DNA of 64,000 nt from Bacteroidota bacterium (GCA_017303895.1 JAFLBF010000001.1:558001-622000), one strand, 5' to 3'. Positions 53,166-63,610 are shown, counted from the stretch's first letter. Notes: generated by a model not told the origin, from the letters alone. Numbers and translations are program-made.

Positions 53166-54215
53166 ATGGCATTCACAACTTATTTCATCTATAAAGCGAT
53201 CCTTGTTCTTGCAGTATTTGCAATTACATTGTTGGTAGCTACTTACAGTACTTATGCTGAACGTAAGATCGCAGCATTCCTTCAGGACCGTGTTGGTCCG
53301 GATAGAGCGGGTCCTTTCGGAATTCTTCAGCCATTGGCCGATGCGGTAAAAATGTTCATGAAGGAAGAGATGATCCCATCTGTTTCCAACAAATGGTTAT
53401 TCATCCTCGGTCCTTCTTTAGCCATGTTAACAGCTTGTTTAACAGGTGTTGTTATTCCATGGGGTAAATCATTGTTCATCGATGGACAGGAGTTTTCTTT
53501 ACAGATTACTGATTTAAACATTGGTGTATTGTACTTATTCAGTGTCGTTTCAATGGGTGTGTATGGGATCATGATCGGTGGCTGGGCATCTAACAATAAA
53601 TATTCTTTATTGGGTGGTATCCGTGCTTCTTCTCAAATGATCAGTTATGAAGTAGCCATGGGATTATCGATCATTGCTTTGGTAATGACAACCGGAACAT
53701 TAAGCATGAAAGAAATTGCTGCACAACAACATGGTTGGCATTGGAATGTATTGGTTCAACCTTTAGGTTGTTTGATCTTTATCATCTGTGCATTTGCTGA
53801 AACAAACCGTGCTCCATTCGATTTACCGGAGTGTGAAACAGAATTAGTTGGTGGTTACCACACCGAATATAGCTCTATGAAATTAGGGTTCTTCTTATTT
53901 GCGGAATACATCAATATGTTCATTTCTTCTGCCGTGATCTCAACCTTCTATTTTGGTGGATACAACATGCCATTCATTGGCCGTTGGGTGCATGATCCAA
54001 ATATGTTGGCGATCCTTGGCGTAGTATTCTTGTTTGTAAAAATATCTTTCTTCATTTTCTTCTTCATGTGGGTACGTTGGACTTTACCACGTTTCCGCTA
54101 CGATCAGTTGATGAATTTAGGATGGAAAATATTGATCCCGCTTTCAATTTTGAATATAGTAATTACCGGAGCAGTATCAATGCGAGTAGAAATTTTAGAA
54201 TTCTTTACTAAGTAA
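53166..54215 (+). CDS. nuoH: NADH-quinone oxidoreductase subunit H
   Basis: 349 residues, eight or so membrane helices, forming part of the quinone channel and the first proton path. Motifs: AAFLQDRVGPDRAGPFGILQ near the N-terminus and AETNRAPFDLPECETELVGG in the middle, with conserved acidic residues, then the YSSMK loop. Follows nuoG by 9 bp and precedes nuoI by 8 bp. Normal length. Confidence 0.97.
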   Translation: MAFTTYFIYKAILVLAVFAITLLVATYSTYAERKIAAFLQDRVGPDRAGPFGILQPLADAVKMFMKEEMIPSVSNKWLFILGPSLAMLTACLTGVVIPWGKSLFIDGQEFSLQITDLNIGVLYLFSVVSMGVYGIMIGGWASNNKYSLLGGIRASSQMISYEVAMGLSIIALVMTTGTLSMKEIAAQQHGWHWNVLVQPLGCLIFIICAFAETNRAPFDLPECETELVGGYHTEYSSMKLGFFLFAEYINMFISSAVISTFYFGGYNMPFIGRWVHDPNMLAILGVVFLFVKISFFIFFFMWVRWTLPRFRYDQLMNLGWKILIPLSILNIVITGAVSMRVEILEFFTK

Positions 54216-54223
54216 TAATAACG

Positions 54224-54835
54224 ATGCAATCACTTACAAATAGATCAAAAGTAGTTTCTAAAAAAGAAATGACGCTTGTAGAGCGAATGTATTTACCTGC
54301 CATCTTCAGTGGTATGTTGATCACATTGAGTCACTTTTTTAAACGTAAACCAACTATTAAGTATCCTGAGCAAAAACGCGAATTTAGCGGTGTTTACCGT
54401 GGTCAACATGTGTTGAAACGTGATGAAAAAGGTGCTGAACGTTGTACCGCTTGTGGATTATGTGCAGTAGCTTGTCCTGCTGAAGCCATCACCATGACAG
54501 CTGCAGAGCGAAAACCGGGTGAAGAAAATCTTTACCGCGAAGAGAAATACGCTGCTAAATACGAGATCAACATGTTGCGTTGCATCTTTTGTGGCGATTG
54601 TGAAGAAGCATGTCCGAAAGAAGCGATCTTCTTAACCGACCGCCAAGTAAATGTATACGGCCAACGTAAAAGCTTTGTATATGGCAAAGATATTTTAGTA
54701 GAGCCAAAAGATAATCCGATCGATCTTTCAAAACGTCAGTCAGCTGCTGTAAAAGAGTTTAAAACACATCAGGAGTTTGGTCATAACCAAACGTATGATA
54801 AAAACAGAAAAGTAAAAGTTGGTGGACACCACTAA
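54224..54835 (+). CDS. nuoI: NADH-quinone oxidoreductase subunit I
   Basis: 203 residues, an 8-Fe ferredoxin-like subunit carrying clusters N6a and N6b: CTACGLCAVACPAE and CIFCGDCEEACPKE. It relays electrons from the NuoG clusters to N2. The N-terminal hydrophobic/basic helix (YLPAIFSGMLITLSHFF) lies along the membrane. Gap of 15 bp to nuoJ. Confidence 0.97.
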   Translation: MQSLTNRSKVVSKKEMTLVERMYLPAIFSGMLITLSHFFKRKPTIKYPEQKREFSGVYRGQHVLKRDEKGAERCTACGLCAVACPAEAITMTAAERKPGEENLYREEKYAAKYEINMLRCIFCGDCEEACPKEAIFLTDRQVNVYGQRKSFVYGKDILVEPKDNPIDLSKRQSAAVKEFKTHQEFGHNQTYDKNRKVKVGGHH

Positions 54836-54850
54836 TAAATAATAAAACGT

Positions 54851-55351
54851 ATGATCACACAATACATATTCTATTTTCTATCCTTCTTAGCCATCATGTT
54901 TGGCTTAATGGTAGTACTATCTAAAAACCCGATTCATAGCGTGTTGTACCTGGTACTGACATTCTTTGCGATTGCAGGTCATTATGTTCTATTGAATGCG
55001 CAATTCCTTGCTGCCGTTCATATCATCGTATATGCCGGTGCCATCATGGTATTGTTCCTATTCGTGATCATGTTGTTGAACTTGAATAAAGAAACAGAAC
55101 CGCATAAGAATGTGTGGTTGAAATTATCTGCGGCTGTAGCTGCCGGATTATTATTAGTAGTAATGGTTGGTTCATTGAAAAACGCAGAAATGATCGCTGC
55201 TACCAATGCATTCGATCCAAGTGTTGGATTGATCGAAAATTTAGGTAAAACATTATTTGGCGAATTTTTATTGCCATTCGAAGTAGCTTCATTGCTATTG
55301 TTGGGTGCAATGGTTGGAGCAGTATTATTAGGTAAAAAAAGTATTAAATAA
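54851..55351 (+). CDS. nuoJ: NADH-quinone oxidoreductase subunit J
   Basis: 166 residues with five predicted membrane helices, including the family segment [20 protein letters not shown], which contains the helix with a pi-bulge seen in complex I structures. It borders the E-channel in the membrane arm. Normal length; nuoK starts 5 bp later. Confidence 0.95.
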   Translation: MITQYIFYFLSFLAIMFGLMVVLSKNPIHSVLYLVLTFFAIAGHYVLLNAQFLAAVHIIVYAGAIMVLFLFVIMLLNLNKETEPHKNVWLKLSAAVAAGLLLVVMVGSLKNAEMIAATNAFDPSVGLIENLGKTLFGEFLLPFEVASLLLLGAMVGAVLLGKKSIK

Positions 55352-55356
55352 AAGAT

Positions 55357-55674
55357 ATGAACGCAATTCAAGTTATTCCGGTTAATTGGTATCTGCTCCT
55401 AAGTGCAGTACTATTCACCATTGGTGTATTAGGTGTTTTATTCAGACGTAATGCCATCATCATTTTTATGTCGGTTGAATTAATGCTGAATGCAGTTAAT
55501 TTATTATTGGTAGCATTTTCAACGTATTTGTCGGATAGTGCCGGACAAGTATTCGTATTCTTCATTATGGCGGTGGCTGCTGCTGAGGTAGCTGTTGGTT
55601 TGGCCATCTTGATGAGTGTTTACAGAAATACCATGTCAACCGATATTAATATTTTAAGCAAATTAAAAGGTTAA
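55357..55674 (+). CDS. nuoK: NADH-quinone oxidoreductase subunit K
   Basis: 105 residues, three membrane helices. The two key membrane glutamates are visible in [13 protein letters not shown] and [12 protein letters not shown], both needed for proton pumping in studied enzymes. A 94-bp gap, the largest in the operon apart from the two inserted genes, separates it from nuoL. Confidence 0.96.
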   Translation: MNAIQVIPVNWYLLLSAVLFTIGVLGVLFRRNAIIIFMSVELMLNAVNLLLVAFSTYLSDSAGQVFVFFIMAVAAAEVAVGLAILMSVYRNTMSTDINILSKLKG

Positions 55675-55768
55675 CGAAGTATTAAGTACTTAGTGCAGAG
55701 TATAAAGAAAACAAAAAATAAACGTGGTGTCCTGATACAAAATACATGATACCTAATACATTAAAGTT
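55675..55768. repeat. nuoK-nuoL gap with short inverted word repeats
   Basis: This 94-bp gap contains AAGTATTAAGTACTTAG on the left and GATACAAAATACATGATACC then TAATAC on the right. Reverse-complementing the right part gives a weak inverted match to the left (GTATTAxGTA shared). It resembles the flanks of the two four-helix-bundle inserts, as if a cassette had been lost, but identity is low. Confidence 0.3.
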
Positions 55769-57667
55769 ATGATAAAATTAGTTTGGTTAGTTCCTCTTCT
55801 TCCTTTGATCGGATTCTTGATCATTGGCTTTTTAGGAAAAAAATTATCAAAAGGATTGGTTGGAACAATTGCAAGTGGAATGGTGTTGGCTGCTTTTGCT
55901 GTTTCATTGGGAATATTCTTTGAATTGGGCGGTCAAACAGAAAAGTCGGTTACAATCGATCTTTTCAGCTGGATCTCTGCAGGAAAACTTTCTATCCCTT
56001 TCTCCTTTTTGGTAGATCCGCTTTCCTCTTTATTCTTGTTGATCATCACCGGTATCGGCTTCTTGATCCATTTGTATTCAACAGGTTATATGCACGATGA
56101 TGAAGGATTCTCCCGCTTCTTCGCTTATCTGAACTTGTTCGTATTCTTCATGTTGTTATTAGTATTAGGCTCCAACTACTTGATCATGTTTGTAGGTTGG
56201 GAAGGTGTTGGTCTTTGCTCTTATTTATTGATCGGTTTCTGGTTCAAGAATACTGCTTATAACAATGCAGCTAAAAAAGCATTTATCATGAACCGTATTG
56301 GTGACCTTGGTTTCCTTTTAGGTATCATCTTAATTTTTGTAACATTCGGTAGCATCTCTTATGGTGATGTATTCGAACAAGCAAAACATTTCATTGGCGA
56401 TAATTCTGTGATCACTGCAATTGCCTTGTTATTATTCATTGGTGCAATGGGAAAAAGTGCTCAGCTACCTTTATACACCTGGTTGCCTGATGCGATGGCC
56501 GGTCCTACTCCTGTATCAGCATTGATCCATGCTGCTACAATGGTTACTGCCGGTATTTACATGGTTTCACGCTCAAACATTCTTTATACGCTTTCTCCTT
56601 TTGCAATGGAAGTAGTAGCGGTAGTAGGTGTTTGTACCGCATTGTTTGCTGCAACAATTGGCTTAGCACAAAACGATATTAAAAAAGTATTGGCTTACTC
56701 TACTGTTTCTCAGTTAGGATATATGTTCCTTGCATTAGGTGTTGGTGCCTATACAGGCGCTGTATTCCACGTTATGACACACGCTTTCTTTAAAGCATTG
56801 TTGTTCCTTGGAGCTGGTTCTGTGATCCACGCTATGAGTGGCGAACAGGATATCCGTAAAATGGGTGGATTGAAAAAATACATTCCTATTACGCATTTAA
56901 CGTTCTTATTAGGAACATTAGCGATCGTAGGGTTCCCTGGTTTCTCCGGTTTCTTCTCTAAAGATGAAATTTTAGCGCATGCCTGGGAACACAATAAATT
57001 ACTTTGGTTCTTAGGTGTATTAGGTGCTGCTATGACAACCTTCTACATGTTCCGTTTGTATTTCTTAACCTTCAAAGGTTCATTCAGAGGAACACATGAA
57101 CAAGAGCATCATTTACATGAATCACCAAAATCAATGACCATTCCATTGATCGTTTTAGCTGTACTATCTGTTGTTGGTGGTTTGATCGGTATTCCTGAAG
57201 TATTAGGCGGACACCATTATTTAGAACATTATTTGAAACCGGTGTTTGAAGATTCTTCATTCCGTTTGGTACATCATTTATCTCACGATACTGAATATAT
57301 CTTGATGGGCGTTGCGATCACGGTAATGGCGCTTTCATTATACTATGCTTACAACACGTATGTGAAAAATAAAACATTACCTGAAAATGAAGATGCTGAA
57401 TTAAAACCATTGCACAAATTGGTGTACAAAAAATACATGATCGATGAGTTATACGAAAATGTATTTATGAAACCGATCAACTTTATTGGTGATGCATTGC
57501 ATAAAGTTGTCGATAATCAGATCGTAGACGGAATCGTTAATGGAATGGGTTCTTTGGTGAGTGGTGTGAGCGGACTTATCCGCCAGGCACAAACAGGAAA
57601 CACCGGATTCTACGTGTTTGTAATGGTTATAAGCATAGTATTGATATTGTTTACACAGTTGTTTTAA
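55769..57667 (+). CDS. nuoL: NADH-quinone oxidoreductase subunit L
   Basis: 632 residues, the distal antiporter-like proton-pumping subunit. The Mrp/antiporter core includes MFVGWEGVGLCSYLLIGFW (with the helix-5 Glu), a TPVSALIHAATMVTAGIYM segment and a DIKKVLAYSTVSQLGYMF segment with the conserved Lys. The long C-terminal lateral helix region follows (about residue 500 on). Normal length. Confidence 0.97.
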   Translation: MIKLVWLVPLLPLIGFLIIGFLGKKLSKGLVGTIASGMVLAAFAVSLGIFFELGGQTEKSVTIDLFSWISAGKLSIPFSFLVDPLSSLFLLIITGIGFLIHLYSTGYMHDDEGFSRFFAYLNLFVFFMLLLVLGSNYLIMFVGWEGVGLCSYLLIGFWFKNTAYNNAAKKAFIMNRIGDLGFLLGIILIFVTFGSISYGDVFEQAKHFIGDNSVITAIALLLFIGAMGKSAQLPLYTWLPDAMAGPTPVSALIHAATMVTAGIYMVSRSNILYTLSPFAMEVVAVVGVCTALFAATIGLAQNDIKKVLAYSTVSQLGYMFLALGVGAYTGAVFHVMTHAFFKALLFLGAGSVIHAMSGEQDIRKMGGLKKYIPITHLTFLLGTLAIVGFPGFSGFFSKDEILAHAWEHNKLLWFLGVLGAAMTTFYMFRLYFLTFKGSFRGTHEQEHHLHESPKSMTIPLIVLAVLSVVGGLIGIPEVLGGHHYLEHYLKPVFEDSSFRLVHHLSHDTEYILMGVAITVMALSLYYAYNTYVKNKTLPENEDAELKPLHKLVYKKYMIDELYENVFMKPINFIGDALHKVVDNQIVDGIVNGMGSLVSGVSGLIRQAQTGNTGFYVFVMVISIVLILFTQLF

Positions 57668-57704
57668 ATATAGAAATTAAGATTTAGAATTTTATAGATA
57701 CGAT

Positions 57705-59168
57705 ATGATCACATTATTATTGATATTCTTCCCTTTAGTAGCAGCCATGTTGCTGTTATTGGTAAAAGGTGAACAAGTGAAAAAAATTGCATTGGGTGCA
57801 GCCATTGTTGAGTTTGCCATCTCTATAGGAGCCTTGTTCCTGTTTCAAAAAAATGCAGATACACAATTTGAGTTGAACTATCCTTGGATCCGTTCAATGG
57901 GCATCAACTTCCATGTAGGGATGGATGGTATCTCTTTATTGTTGGTATTACTGACAACTTTCCTTGTTCCGGTGATCATTCTTACATCTTTCAACAAGAA
58001 TCATAAAAATCCATCTACATTCTATTTATTGATATTAGCCATGCAATTTGCATTGGTAGGTGTGTTTGTTTCTTTGGATGGTTTCTTATTCTATGTGTTC
58101 TGGGAGTTAGCATTGATCCCGATTTATTTCATCTGCTTACTTTGGGGTGGCGATGATCGTGCTCGTATCACATTCAAATTCTTCGTTTACACATTAGCGG
58201 GTTCTTTATTGATGTTAGCCGGGTTGATCTACTTGTATCAATTCACACCTAATCACACATTTGATATTGCAGCATTGTATGCAGCTGGACAAAGTTTAGA
58301 TGCAGCACACCAAGGTTATGTTTTCTGGGCAATGTTCATGGCATTCGCTATCAAAATGCCGGTATTCCCTTTCCATACTTGGCAACCTGATACTTATACA
58401 ACAGCTCCTACACAAGGAACCATGTTGTTATCCGGTATCATGTTAAAGATGGGTACTTACGGAGTGATCCGTTGGTTATTACCTGTTGCTCCATTGGGTG
58501 TTGAACATTGGGCACACTTTGCTATTGTATTGGCAGTGATCGGAATTTTGTACGCATCTACTATTGCTATTGCACAAAAGGATTTCAAACGTTTGATCGC
58601 TTATTCATCTATCGCTCACGTAGGTTTAATTGCTGCAGGTATCCTTGCAGGAAACGTACAAGGTGTTCAAGGTTCAATGATCCAGATGTTAAGTCACGGT
58701 GTGAATGTAGTTGGTTTATTCTTTATCGTTGATATGTTAGAATCACGTTTCAATACACGTGAATTGCATGCAATGGGGGGTATCAGAAATGTAAATCCTC
58801 AGTTTGCTGTTTTATTCCTGATCGTATTATTAGGAAGTGTGGCCTTGCCATTAACCAACGGATTTGTGGGGGAGTTCTTATTATTGAACGGTGTTTATCA
58901 GTACAACGCTTGGATAGCTGCTTTTGCAGGGATCTCTGTGATATTGGGTGCTGTTTACATGTTACGCAGTTATCAATCAATCATGTTGGGTGAAACCAAT
59001 GCTATGACCGCTTCTTTTGCTCCATTAACCGGTAGCGAAAAAGCCGTACTGGTAATTATTTGTGCAGCGATCATCGCATTTGGTGTGTATCCAAAACCAT
59101 TGTTGGACATAGCAGAACCATCGGTGATCAAATTGGTAGAAGGATTTAAATTAGCAATTGGAAAATAA
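57705..59168 (+). CDS. nuoM: NADH-quinone oxidoreductase subunit M
   Basis: 487 residues, second antiporter-like subunit. Visible marks are FYVFWELALIPIYFICLLWG (Glu in helix 5), FPFHTWQPDTYTTAPTQGTM, and KDFKRLIAYSSIAHVGLIAAG. It pumps protons through the membrane arm together with NuoL and NuoN. 37-bp gap to nuoN. Typical. Confidence 0.97.
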   Translation: MITLLLIFFPLVAAMLLLLVKGEQVKKIALGAAIVEFAISIGALFLFQKNADTQFELNYPWIRSMGINFHVGMDGISLLLVLLTTFLVPVIILTSFNKNHKNPSTFYLLILAMQFALVGVFVSLDGFLFYVFWELALIPIYFICLLWGGDDRARITFKFFVYTLAGSLLMLAGLIYLYQFTPNHTFDIAALYAAGQSLDAAHQGYVFWAMFMAFAIKMPVFPFHTWQPDTYTTAPTQGTMLLSGIMLKMGTYGVIRWLLPVAPLGVEHWAHFAIVLAVIGILYASTIAIAQKDFKRLIAYSSIAHVGLIAAGILAGNVQGVQGSMIQMLSHGVNVVGLFFIVDMLESRFNTRELHAMGGIRNVNPQFAVLFLIVLLGSVALPLTNGFVGEFLLLNGVYQYNAWIAAFAGISVILGAVYMLRSYQSIMLGETNAMTASFAPLTGSEKAVLVIICAAIIAFGVYPKPLLDIAEPSVIKLVEGFKLAIGK

Positions 59169-59205
59169 AAATAAATGTGGGCAGCCACATTAAAGAAATA
59201 AAAAT

Positions 59206-60573
59206 ATGAAGGCATTAATATTACTTTCTTCCTTAGGTGTAATAGCATTATTGGCTGAGATCTTCAGCTTTAAAAAATTATTGTATCCATTGGTGATCAT
59301 TGGTTTGATCACTACATTCATCTTCAATGCATTTGATTGGGGTACCGATAGGATCTATTTTAACATGATGCGTTATGATGATTTTGCAGTGGCATTCTCA
59401 TCCGTTCTGATTGGTGTTTCTTTCCTTTGGTTCATCATGGCCGATGGCTTCTTTAAAGAAGAATCAAACATGACCGATTACTTTGCTTTAGTGATCTTCT
59501 CTTTAGCAGGCGCAGTCATCATGGTATCATACAGTAACATGGCGATGTTGTTCTTAGGAATTGAGATCTTATCTATTCCAATGTATGTATTGGCAGGAAG
59601 TAAAAAGGACGATGTACTTTCCAACGAAGCAGGTTTCAAATACCTCATCATGGGTGCATTCGCAAGCGGTTTCTTATTGTTTGGTATAGCATTGATCTAC
59701 GGTGCAACCGGTTCTTTTGATATTGTAGAGATCGCACAAACAGTTGCTGCAGGTGCTGCCTCTTCTATTTTCTATGCAGGTTTATTATTGATGTTAGTAG
59801 GTATGGCTTTCAAAGTATCAGCTGCACCATTTCATTTCTGGGCTCCGGATGTGTATCAAGGTGCACCAACTCCTGTTACAGCGTATATGGCTACCATTGT
59901 TAAAACAGCGGCTTTTGCTGCATTCTTACGTTTGTTCTATACATGTTTCCAGGGTTCAGCTGCAACATGGACGAGCATCGTTGTAGTAATGGCAGGATTA
60001 ACCATGTTAGCGGGTAACATCACAGCAGTGTTACAAACAAGTGCTAAGCGTATGTTAGCTTATTCCAGCGTGGCACATGCAGGTTATATGTTATTAGGAT
60101 TGGTTGCTTTGAATCAATACTCACAAGGCTCTATCTTAATGTACACATTAGCATATTCTGTTGGTTCCATCACCTCTTTCGGGGTGTTAGGATATGTTGC
60201 CAAAGCAAAAGGTGGCGATGCAGTTGATTCATTCAATGGTTTAGCAAAAACAAATCCATTCCTTGCTTTTGTAATGACAGTTGCATTGCTTTCATTAGCA
60301 GGTATTCCACCAACAGCAGGTTTCTTCGCTAAATATTACATCTTCACAGCAGCTTTCCAGGCGGGTCATGCATGGTTAGTATTAGTAGCTATTTTAGCTT
60401 CTTTAATTGGTGTGTATTATTACTTCCGTATCATCATTGCCATGTATTTCAAACACAGCAATCTTGAAGTTACAATTGAAGTAAGTGCTAACCACAAACT
60501 ATTATTTGTAATAACAGTTCTTCTAACCATCGCTTTAGGTTTAATGCCTGATTTTGTGATCGGTTTGTTGTAA
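59206..60573 (+). CDS. nuoN: NADH-quinone oxidoreductase subunit N
   Basis: 455 residues, third antiporter-like subunit. FLGIEILSIPMYVLAG holds the helix-5 Glu; VSAAPFHFWAPDVYQGAPTP and SAKRMLAYSSVAHAGYMLLG are the other family segments. It is the last nuo gene; a hairpin with a T-run follows after 19 bp. With nuoA-M this completes a 14-subunit set (NuoC and NuoD separate). Confidence 0.97.
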   Translation: MKALILLSSLGVIALLAEIFSFKKLLYPLVIIGLITTFIFNAFDWGTDRIYFNMMRYDDFAVAFSSVLIGVSFLWFIMADGFFKEESNMTDYFALVIFSLAGAVIMVSYSNMAMLFLGIEILSIPMYVLAGSKKDDVLSNEAGFKYLIMGAFASGFLLFGIALIYGATGSFDIVEIAQTVAAGAASSIFYAGLLLMLVGMAFKVSAAPFHFWAPDVYQGAPTPVTAYMATIVKTAAFAAFLRLFYTCFQGSAATWTSIVVVMAGLTMLAGNITAVLQTSAKRMLAYSSVAHAGYMLLGLVALNQYSQGSILMYTLAYSVGSITSFGVLGYVAKAKGGDAVDSFNGLAKTNPFLAFVMTVALLSLAGIPPTAGFFAKYYIFTAAFQAGHAWLVLVAILASLIGVYYYFRIIIAMYFKHSNLEVTIEVSANHKLLFVITVLLTIALGLMPDFVIGLL

Positions 60574-60592
60574 ACGAGACTTAATAATTACA

Positions 60593-60623
60593 GAAGGCTT
60601 CGCTTTGGCGAGGCCTTTTTGTT
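60593..60623 (+). terminator. Rho-independent terminator of the nuo operon
   Basis: AAGGCTTCGC-tttg-GCGAGGCCTT followed by TTT: ten-base stem with one G-T wobble. The same sequence recurs at 63626-63656 after the next gene. Confidence 0.88.
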
Positions 60624-60646
60624 ATATTTGTTATATATTCTTTAGC

Positions 60647-63610
60647 ATGAAAAAACTGCTCCTACTCTCTTTTTTTTCTTTTTCTTCTCTAATAGCAATT
60701 GCACAAAATTTTGAATGGTCAAAAGGTATTGGTGGGACAGGGGAGGTTACTAGCTTCAGTGTTGTGTCAGATTCTATAGGAAATGTATATAATTTAGGAC
60801 GCTTTACAGGAACTGCTGATTTTGATCCAGGACTTGGAGACTTCTCACTAACCTCTTCGGCTACTTATTTTGATCTCTTTATTCAAAAACTTGATGCAAA
60901 TGGAAACTTTGTCTGGGTAAAAAAAATTGATTGTATAAATTTTAGTGGTGGGTATCAAAAAAGCTGGTTTGATATAGCCATTGATTCAAATAATGATCTT
61001 TATATTTCAGCACATTTTGAAACAAGTGCAGATTTGGATTTGAGTTCTGGAAGTCAAATTTATTATTCGTCAGGTTATTATGAGGCTTTTATTATTAAGT
61101 TAGATCCAAACGGAAATCAGCTTTGGACAAAGACTAATTACTGCTTAGGGTCCAATGAAATTACTCTATCACATGATATTTTTATTGATAAAAATGACAA
61201 TATTTTGCATTGTGGTAACTTTAGTGGTTTAATAGACTTCGATTTAGGGTTAGATTCAGTTGTGTTGAATTCATCAAATGGTCATGGTTTTATTGAAAAG
61301 TTAGATCCCAATGGAGATTTGCTATGGGCAAAAAATTTTGGATCTATTCCAAAATCAGTAGTTCAAGACGACTCATTTAATTATTACATAGCAGGTTCTT
61401 TTTTGGGTGCCGTAGATTTTGATCCAGGTCCAGACTCAAATATTGTAACATCTTCTGAGAGTTTTTATGTGTTAAAATTGGATTCGTTAGGAAATTTTAT
61501 TTGGGTAAAAACTTTTGGCACAGGAACGTCTTTCGTTTTGCAGTATCCTGACGATCAATGTTTAGTTGTTACTGACAGTGGATATGTAATTTTTTCAGGA
61601 ATATTTGATCACACAATTGACTGCGATCCATCGTCTAACATTTTTAATGTTACTTCAAATAATGCAGGATCCAAAAGTACGGTGCTTGTTAAGTTAGACT
61701 TAAATGGGAACTTTGTTAATGCTTTTGAAATTGGTGGAGTGACGCAAACAAACCCTTTTCAAGTTTCAAGTAGATCTATAAAGCAAGATAAACATGGTTA
61801 TTTATATCTTACAGGCAGTTTTCAAGGGGTTGTCGATTTTGATCCTGGTGTTGGCAGTTATAATCTAAATTCTTTTGGAGGAACAGACGAGAATCTGTTC
61901 ATATTAAAAATGAAGCAGACAGGAGAGATTATTTGGGCTCATAATATAGGTGGCGCTAACTTCTCTTTGCAAGCGGGAGAATGTATGCATGTAGATTCGG
62001 ATGAAAATATTTATGTGTCAGGGATATATACTGGGCTTGTTGATTTTGATCCTGGGATTGACACTTTCTACATGACTACTACTTCGTATGATTTTTTCAC
62101 ATTAAAGTTTAATCAAGATATTTGTTCTGATTTTAATGTAACAATTGATGAAATAAGAAACGTTTCGTGTAATGATTCTGGTTTAGTCATTGTTCATCCT
62201 AGAAATGGCACTCCTCCTTATTCATATTTGTGGAGCAATGTTCTTAGCGTAAATGATTCTGTAAATAATAATTTTTTGCAGCATACAATTTTCGTAGTAG
62301 AATTAAGCGACTCCTCTGGTTGTATTGATTTTGCATCGGGTATTGTTGATGGCCCTTTAACAACTTCGAGTTTTGACCTTAAAGCAAATTTGGTTTCAAC
62401 CGATTTCCGTAATGGACTTCTATCTCAAATATGGTTAGATGCATTTAATGATGGATGCGTTCCTACATCGGGGAATTTAGCGTTAATACTAGATTCATTA
62501 ATAGTTTTCAGTTCGGCAATCCCCACGCCAGACATTATAAATGGAGATACATTGATTTGGAATTTCAGTAACTTAGCTTATGACTCAATTCATATAATTC
62601 CACAAATAACTGTTCAAACTCCTACCTGGGCTATTATTGGCGATACTGTTTGCTTTAAAATAAAAATAAGTCCTGTGGCAGGAGATATGGATACAACAAA
62701 TAATATCAAGCAATATTGTTTTCCTATTATCAATGGTTACGACCCCAATGATAAAACTGTTTATCCAACAGGAACCTGTATCCCCAACTACATCGATAAC
62801 GATCAATTGTTGACATATACTGTCCGTTTTCAAAATACAGGTAATGCATCTGCAATAAATATTTATGTATTAGACACATTAGATCCTGATCTGAATTTAA
62901 ATACAGTTCGTGTAATTGGTAATAGTCATTCACTAATTACAGAGGTTTTACCGGGTAATGTTTTAAAATTTAGATTTGATAATATTAATCTGGCTGATAG
63001 CACAAGCAATGAAGCGGAAAGCCATGGTTATGTTATTTTTGAAGTATTGCCTAATACAGGTTTGTCAAACGGAACAGCCATTACTAACAGTGTAGGTATC
63101 TATTTTGATTATAATCCTCCAGTATATACCAATACAGTTCTTAATACAATCAGTGATGGAACGGTAAATACAAACGTCAGTACAGCAGGGAACACACTAA
63201 TAGCAGATCTGCCGGGTGTAAGTTATCAGTGGCTGGATTGTGATAATGGGAATTCGATTATTGTTGGAGCGACTAATCAAAGTTATACAGCATCAACAAG
63301 CGGTAGTTATGCAGTAATTATCAATGATGGTTGTTTTATTGATACATCTGCTTGTACATTGTTAACCGTTATTGGAATAAGCGAAGTAGAAAATAGCAAT
63401 CAATTTTCTTTTTACCCAAATCCATCAAACAACACCATTACAATAACTACAAATGAACCAACTCAAATAAAAATCATTAACATGTTAGGCGAAGTTGTTA
63501 TAGAAAAACAAGTTCAAAATAATATGGTAATTGATATCAATAATTTAAGTAATGGCATTTACTTTATTCAGACAAAAGAAGGTTATAGCACTAAGCTTAT
63601 TAAGAATTAA
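60647..63610 (+). CDS. Secreted T9SS protein with DFDPG propeller repeats and a Bacteroidota repeat domain
   Basis: 987 residues from the ATG at 60647 (MKKLLLLSFFSFSSLIAIAQ signal peptide); an earlier in-frame ATG at 60605 falls within the nuo terminator and is rejected. Residues about 20-500 form a propeller with units such as ADFDPGLGDF, VDFDPGVGSY and VDFDPGIDTF, each with a nearby VKxLD or LKLDSLGNFIW strand. A Ser/Asn-rich region leads to a DUF11/DUF7619-like domain (about 710-850, DPNDKTVYPTG then VRFQNTGNASA). The end is a T9SS type A domain (FYPNPSNNTITITT, LSNGIYFIQT). It is a paralogue of the gene at 42703-46539, but its sorting domain is different. Confidence 0.87.
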   Translation: MKKLLLLSFFSFSSLIAIAQNFEWSKGIGGTGEVTSFSVVSDSIGNVYNLGRFTGTADFDPGLGDFSLTSSATYFDLFIQKLDANGNFVWVKKIDCINFSGGYQKSWFDIAIDSNNDLYISAHFETSADLDLSSGSQIYYSSGYYEAFIIKLDPNGNQLWTKTNYCLGSNEITLSHDIFIDKNDNILHCGNFSGLIDFDLGLDSVVLNSSNGHGFIEKLDPNGDLLWAKNFGSIPKSVVQDDSFNYYIAGSFLGAVDFDPGPDSNIVTSSESFYVLKLDSLGNFIWVKTFGTGTSFVLQYPDDQCLVVTDSGYVIFSGIFDHTIDCDPSSNIFNVTSNNAGSKSTVLVKLDLNGNFVNAFEIGGVTQTNPFQVSSRSIKQDKHGYLYLTGSFQGVVDFDPGVGSYNLNSFGGTDENLFILKMKQTGEIIWAHNIGGANFSLQAGECMHVDSDENIYVSGIYTGLVDFDPGIDTFYMTTTSYDFFTLKFNQDICSDFNVTIDEIRNVSCNDSGLVIVHPRNGTPPYSYLWSNVLSVNDSVNNNFLQHTIFVVELSDSSGCIDFASGIVDGPLTTSSFDLKANLVSTDFRNGLLSQIWLDAFNDGCVPTSGNLALILDSLIVFSSAIPTPDIINGDTLIWNFSNLAYDSIHIIPQITVQTPTWAIIGDTVCFKIKISPVAGDMDTTNNIKQYCFPIINGYDPNDKTVYPTGTCIPNYIDNDQLLTYTVRFQNTGNASAINIYVLDTLDPDLNLNTVRVIGNSHSLITEVLPGNVLKFRFDNINLADSTSNEAESHGYVIFEVLPNTGLSNGTAITNSVGIYFDYNPPVYTNTVLNTISDGTVNTNVSTAGNTLIADLPGVSYQWLDCDNGNSIIVGATNQSYTASTSGSYAVIINDGCFIDTSACTLLTVIGISEVENSNQFSFYPNPSNNTITITTNEPTQIKIINMLGEVVIEKQVQNNMVIDINNLSNGIYFIQTKEGYSTKLIKN

